NCBI GenBank assembly: GCA_017466965.1
Contig: JAFTTD010000053.1
Location: forward strand, 1 to 8,878
Direction: 5' to 3'
Source of the DNA: Bacteroidaceae bacterium
Lineage (GTDB): Bacteria; Bacteroidota; Bacteroidia; Bacteroidales; Bacteroidaceae
DNA: 8,878 nt
The notes beneath the pieces are model-generated. The model saw only the letters and a program-made list of their open reading frames with translations. It was not told where the DNA came from and did not search any database. Of the stretch, positions 5,848 to 8,878 are shown piece after piece. A program made the translations under genes and the position numbers. Position 1 is the stretch's first letter. Each line of letters opens with the position of its first letter.

Positions 5848-5890
5848 AAGACGCAATTGGTTAAATTATTCCAATTGCGTTTTTATTTTT
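5848..5890 (+). terminator. Intrinsic terminator of the tRNA gene
   Basis: ACGCAATTGG (5851-5860) and CCAATTGCGT (5871-5880) form a perfect 10-bp stem around a 10-base loop, extendable by three weaker pairs, followed by TTTTATTTTT (5881-5890). It begins eight bases after the tRNA 3' end, making a monocistronic tRNA unit. Confidence 0.93.
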
Positions 5891-5896
5891 AATCTA

Positions 5897-5930
5897 TTTG
5901 CTTGTATCTGAAACAAAATGTTTAACTTTA
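5897..5930 (+). promoter_or_regulatory. Probable promoter of the lipoprotein gene
   Basis: TAACTTTA (5923-5930) matches TAnnTTTG except for the last base. A TTTG lies at 5897-5900 (22-bp spacer), or a TTG at 5902-5904 (18 bp). Transcription would start near 5937, leaving a leader of about 28 bases. As the tRNA unit is closed by a terminator, the lipoprotein gene needs its own promoter, which supports this call. Confidence 0.5.
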
Positions 5931-5964
5931 CAACGAAATAAATTGATTTAATATTGAAGATAAT

Positions 5965-6810
5965 ATGAATTTTAGAAAATTATTTAGCAAGTCATTGGTG
6001 ATTCTTGCTGTTTTAGGATTTGCGTCATGTTCTGATGATGATTCATCACCAACAGTTGCTCCTCTTATTAATACTCCAAATGTAACAGGATATAGTAAAT
6101 TAACAAGCGTTGAACGTTCAGGCGTTTTTGTTAATAAGTGTGCTTGGAATTTTGTTTATAAAGGAGAAAACCTTTCAAGTGCAGTATCTACTTTACAGCA
6201 CAGCAGCAACTTAGAAACAGAAGGAAAGAAAACAAATTTCTCATTGACATACGGTGAAAATTATGTTGGAGTTAAGACTGATGGTTCTCAAATAAGCTTG
6301 ACTCTGAATGAAGATGTGCTTGTTGATAAAGCCATGAGCGGTAATACAACTTATAATTATTCTTATACAGGCGGATATTTAACCTCATGGAATGTTGTCT
6401 ATAAGAATGACGGTTTTGCAGGCAGTTCAACCAAAGGAGCTATGGCTGAAATCGGAAGAAGTTTAACCGGTAATATCACTTCTATTAAATATACTCCAAG
6501 TGCAGATGCTGCAGAGGATTATTATTTGTACTCATTTGAGTATGATGACCAGTTGAATTATAATGGTTTGTTACCAGAATGTTTATCAACAGAATTAGGT
6601 TGTGACGGATTTGAATGTCTCTATTACGCAGGGCTTTTTGGCAATGGTACAAGAAACGTGATGAAATCAATGGAGGTAACTCATAGTAAGCGTGAGGACT
6701 ATCATGTTAAATATGATTTCAATTATAACACGGATGGTTATGGTAATATAGTTTTATGTAGCTATGGAGCAATTGAGAACCCAATAGTAGTTACATACAA
6801 ATACTATTAA
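5965..6810 (+). CDS. Bacteroidetes lipoprotein, DUF4595-like
   Basis: A 281-residue secreted lipoprotein of unknown function. The signal peptide has a basic start (MNFRKLF), a hydrophobic core at 10-19 and a lipobox ending FASC, so Cys22 would be lipidated by the Lgt/LspA pathway. The mature end C-S-D-D-D is acidic, resembling the export signal that sends Bacteroidetes lipoproteins to the outer face of the outer membrane. The rest is rich in Tyr, Asn, Ser and Thr with alternating strands (for example TNFSLTYGENYVGVKT, YNYSYTGGYLTSWN, YKYY at the end), predicted as beta-rich. This pattern recalls the DUF4595 proteins common in gut Bacteroidales, but the assignment is by eye. Two closely spaced cysteines occur in LGCDGFECLYY. 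It is monocistronic: its own promoter lies upstream and the convergent glycosyltransferase ends 26 bp downstream. It is not adjacent to the radical SAM gene. Confidence 0.85.
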   Translation: MNFRKLFSKSLVILAVLGFASCSDDDSSPTVAPLINTPNVTGYSKLTSVERSGVFVNKCAWNFVYKGENLSSAVSTLQHSSNLETEGKKTNFSLTYGENYVGVKTDGSQISLTLNEDVLVDKAMSGNTTYNYSYTGGYLTSWNVVYKNDGFAGSSTKGAMAEIGRSLTGNITSIKYTPSADAAEDYYLYSFEYDDQLNYNGLLPECLSTELGCDGFECLYYAGLFGNGTRNVMKSMEVTHSKREDYHVKYDFNYNTDGYGNIVLCSYGAIENPIVVTYKYY

Positions 6811-6818
6811 TGATTTTG

Positions 6819-6846
6819 ATAATTGTTATTTGTTAATTATTTTTTG
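6819..6846 (+). terminator. Weak AT-rich terminator after the lipoprotein gene
   Basis: ATAATT (6819-6824) pairs with AATTAT (6835-6840) around a 10-base loop, followed by TTTTTT (6841-6846). The stem is only A-T, so termination would be inefficient. It overlaps the stop codon of the convergent glycosyltransferase gene. Confidence 0.35.
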
Positions 6847-7847
6847 AGCTTCCAAATTATATTTCTAAGGCCAAAATAGAAGTTGGCGATGAAGCGAAAA
6901 ACATGATATGATTTGAACGGATAGTAGCCTAATTTATATTTTGTAGAAGGCGCTATCCGTTTTTTTTCTATTGTTAATAGCATGGAGGCGATTCTTCTTT
7001 CTATTTCAATGCTTTCAGAATTGTTGAATTTATCTTTATGCAGGTAATAGTACCAGTACATGCCTACAAGATTAAGCCATCTGTGCTCCTCATAGAGATT
7101 AAGAATTTCTTCAGGATTTGTTAGTTTCCCTTCTGCAATTTCTTTCAGCAATGTGTTTTTCATACTGAGGTTCGCTTCCATATAGTCAAATCTTAGTATA
7201 GAACATGCATTTGTCATTGATTCGGCATGTTTCCTGTAATAATAATCACCTTCACATAATACAACTTTTCTGGAATGCAGATAATGTTGGCGAGTGGTGT
7301 TGTCATCGCTGAACAATCTGCATGAAGTGTCGTATGGATATAATTTGTGTATGTCAGATTTGATTACATATAAACCATGAAGTTGCCAATCTAAGCTAAG
7401 TTTGAATGCTTCCTCTCCAGTGAGTACTTTCTTATTTGTTTTATTCTGATATAGTTTAATGCAACCAGAGTCTTCAAAATATTGCTGAAGTTGAAATACA
7501 GCGCAGTCAGCTTCTGGATTGTCTTTAAGTGATCTGTATGCAATTTCCAATGAATCAGGTGCAAACCAGTCATCACTGTCAAGCATTGTGATATATTCAC
7601 CGCTTGCAACTTCAAGTCCTTTGTTTCTTGCTACAGCCTGCCCCGAATTGTGTTCCATTCTGATGCACACAATCCTGTTGTCTTTTTCGGCATATTCCTT
7701 TAGAATTTGTGGCGAACTGTCTGTGGAACAGTCGTCAATGCAGATAATTTGTATATCTCTTAAAGTTTGCTCACATAGTGAATCAAGACATTTGCGAAGA
7801 TATTTTTCGCTGTTATATATAGCCGTCAGTACTGTAACTTTTATCAT
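6837..7847 (-). CDS. Family 2 (GT-A) glycosyltransferase
   Basis: A 336-residue cytoplasmic, probably membrane-associated glycosyltransferase that adds a sugar from a nucleotide donor to a lipid-linked polysaccharide repeat unit. The GT-A Rossmann half begins at residue 3 (VTVLTAIYNSEKYL), with the nucleotide-contact IDD at 37-39, the segment NSGQAVARNKGLEVASGEYITMLD, and the metal-binding DSD at 90-92. A second acidic pair in LFSDDNTTR (181-182) sits where the catalytic base (often ED) is found in the family. The C-terminal 110 residues are helical and end in a basic, aromatic stretch (FRFIANFYFGLRNIIWKLKK) that could bind the membrane. Its start overlaps the flippase stop by 4 bp (ATGA), so the two are translationally coupled. 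It is the last gene of the - strand cluster. Donor and acceptor cannot be inferred. Confidence 0.93.
   Translation of the reverse strand: MIKVTVLTAIYNSEKYLRKCLDSLCEQTLRDIQIICIDDCSTDSSPQILKEYAEKDNRIVCIRMEHNSGQAVARNKGLEVASGEYITMLDSDDWFAPDSLEIAYRSLKDNPEADCAVFQLQQYFEDSGCIKLYQNKTNKKVLTGEEAFKLSLDWQLHGLYVIKSDIHKLYPYDTSCRLFSDDNTTRQHYLHSRKVVLCEGDYYYRKHAESMTNACSILRFDYMEANLSMKNTLLKEIAEGKLTNPEEILNLYEEHRWLNLVGMYWYYYLHKDKFNNSESIEIERRIASMLLTIEKKRIAPSTKYKLGYYPFKSYHVFRFIANFYFGLRNIIWKLKK
6916..6967 (+). terminator. Terminator-like hairpin for + strand transcripts inside the glycosyltransferase gene
   Basis: AACGGATAG (6916-6924) pairs perfectly with CTATCCGTT (6953-6961). Inside it, GCCT (6927-6930) pairs with AGGC (6948-6951), giving a two-part stem around a 17-base loop. 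Eight T residues (6960-6967) follow on the + strand. It lies about 105 bp after the lipoprotein stop, and antisense to the 3' end of the glycosyltransferase gene. A better hairpin than the one at 6819-6846, it may be the effective end of the lipoprotein transcript. Confidence 0.6.
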
Positions 7848-8878
7848 TTTCTTTTTGTTAAATTTATAAATTTAGTTTTTAGGACGGCTATTATTGTTGT
7901 TTCCTTTTTAAGTATCCTTATAGATATGATTAAAGATAAAAGTAGGGAAGGAACTCCAATTGTCCATTTAATAATGTCTGTTGTATATAATGATACATAT
8001 ACACTTATGCTGAATAGTATGAACTGAATGATATAGAATCTGATGTGTCTTGTGGAAAACCTGTATTTATATTTCTTTCTATATATTAAATGAATAAGCA
8101 ACATGTCAAGTAATCCGCCGCATCCAATAGCCCATCCTGCGCCAATAAGGCCATAATTCTTAAATGCAAATGGTATGCATAGTGCAATATAAACATCGTA
8201 AATTAGTTCTGTAAGCAAATACATTTTGGAGTCGCCTTTAGATAAAGGAAGATATGCGACAGGTAAAGTCAAAGCTTTGAAGAACATGAAAAAAGAAGCA
8301 CAAATTGCCATGGGACCAGCTTCGATAAATTCTTTTGCATATAAAATCCTCATTATAAAAGGCATTGCTAATGCAAACAATATAAGGCATGGGGTAATCA
8401 GTAGAACGCATATTTCCATCTGCTGGTTGATAGCATGATTCATTCGCTTAATATTTTTTCCTGCAGCAGATAATCTGGGAAAGAAGTCCGCGTCCATAGC
8501 AACGAAAATAATAGAACTGTATGTAACAGCTAATGCATATCCGGCGTTATACAATCCTACATAATGTTCTCCGCTAAAGCTGTTTATGGATGAAAGTATA
8601 ACAAGGTCTGCACCTTGACCTAAAACTCCAGCCAGTATGAATCCTATACCAAGTTTTACCATTGGAATACCATTGCTTATAGCTTTTAACGATGTCAAAT
8701 ATGTTTTCCACGGCATTACTTTTGTAGAAAAATGGAGATGTATGAGCAGTATGGTGGCATTTGAAAGGATTAGTGATAGTATTATTCCGTTAATTCCTAA
8801 TAAGTAGTATGTTGGCGCGCTTATAATTAAAATTGATACTGCGCTGAATGCAGATATTAAAGAAACTTTTTTTAATTG
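7844..8878 (-). CDS. Wzx-like polysaccharide flippase (MOP/MATE superfamily), C-terminal part
   Basis: A polytopic inner-membrane protein of the kind that flips undecaprenyl-linked oligosaccharide units to the periplasm. The ATG at 8716 is probably internal: the frame continues open to the window edge for 54 more codons, and those residues form further hydrophobic segments (VSILIISAPTYYLLGI, IILSLILSNATILLI) typical of the family. The gene is therefore cut by the window end, leaving 344 visible residues. I see roughly eight or nine membrane segments, and the family-style passages GVLGQGADLVILSS, GLYNAGYALAVTYSS and GAGWAIGCGGLLDMLLI. The stop overlaps the glycosyltransferase start by ATGA. 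Full-length relatives have roughly 450-500 residues, so about a quarter to a third lies outside. The pair marks the 3' end of a capsule, O-antigen or exopolysaccharide locus. Confidence 0.9.
   Translation of the reverse strand, partial: QLKKVSLISAFSAVSILIISAPTYYLLGINGIILSLILSNATILLIHLHFSTKVMPWKTYLTSLKAISNGIPMVKLGIGFILAGVLGQGADLVILSSINSFSGEHYVGLYNAGYALAVTYSSIIFVAMDADFFPRLSAAGKNIKRMNHAINQQMEICVLLITPCLILFALAMPFIMRILYAKEFIEAGPMAICASFFMFFKALTLPVAYLPLSKGDSKMYLLTELIYDVYIALCIPFAFKNYGLIGAGWAIGCGGLLDMLLIHLIYRKKYKYRFSTRHIRFYIIQFILFSISVYVSLYTTDIIKWTIGVPSLLLSLIISIRILKKETTIIAVLKTKFINLTKRK

Noticed and set aside
5698..5892. 64-residue + strand reading frame across the tRNA
   Set aside because: It runs through the tRNA gene and its terminator and has no protein-like character.
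5965..6810. Lipoprotein as the partner of the radical SAM enzyme
   Set aside because: It is 2 kb away, behind tilS and a tRNA unit, with its own promoter and terminator; nothing in its sequence links the two. Left as a test and not a claim.
7519..7869. 116-residue + strand reading frame
   Set aside because: It is antisense to the most conserved part of the glycosyltransferase gene and has no recognisable motif.
8714..8716. ATG at 8716 as the flippase start
   Set aside because: The frame continues upstream for 54 codons to the edge, encoding family-like membrane segments; this is an internal methionine.

Overview
The window looks like a chromosomal segment of a Bacteroidales bacterium (Bacteroides/Prevotella type). 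The support is AT-rich DNA, several promoters of the Bacteroidetes form (TTTG/TTG, about 20 bp, TAnnTTTG), starts without Shine-Dalgarno sequences, a lipoprotein with a C-S-D-D-D N-terminus, a Wzc-like kinase end, and a small HAD protein close to what I recall of B. thetaiotaomicron BT0820. Genus is not resolved.

Left (1-1467, + strand): the 3' end of a Wzc-type polysaccharide tyrosine autokinase with a tyrosine-rich tail, followed 3 bp later by a small HAD phosphatase-like gene. An imperfect hairpin and then a cytoplasmic FKBP-type prolyl isomerase come next. A 358-bp AT-rich gap (1468-1825) holds no convincing gene.

Centre (1826-5565): a CNNM/CBS membrane protein and a radical SAM/SPASM protein lie in tandem 35 bp apart on +. 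They converge on tilS (tRNA-Ile lysidine synthase, - strand). A 19-bp perfect inverted repeat between them can serve as a bidirectional terminator.

Divergent hub (5566-5960): a - strand promoter for tilS and a + strand promoter for a tRNA-Cys-like gene lie back to back across a region of A/T tracts. The tRNA has a GCA anticodon, U73 and a perfect T arm, but an unpaired 1:72, a collapsed D stem and C37. It is either very divergent or a decaying pseudo-tRNA. A strong intrinsic terminator follows, then a promoter for a lipoprotein gene.

Right (5965-8878): a surface-type lipoprotein gene on + converges with a - strand pair, a family 2 glycosyltransferase and a Wzx-like flippase. That pair overlaps by ATGA and is the downstream end of a polysaccharide locus running off the window. 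A terminator-like hairpin that would act on + strand transcripts lies inside the 3' end of the glycosyltransferase gene.

The window thus has surface-polysaccharide genes at both edges and housekeeping or ion/redox genes between them. I see no CRISPR array, transposase, phage gene or defence system. The best candidates for something new are the aberrant tRNA-Cys, the radical SAM protein with its altered SPASM cysteine set, and the coding-sequence-embedded antisense terminator.
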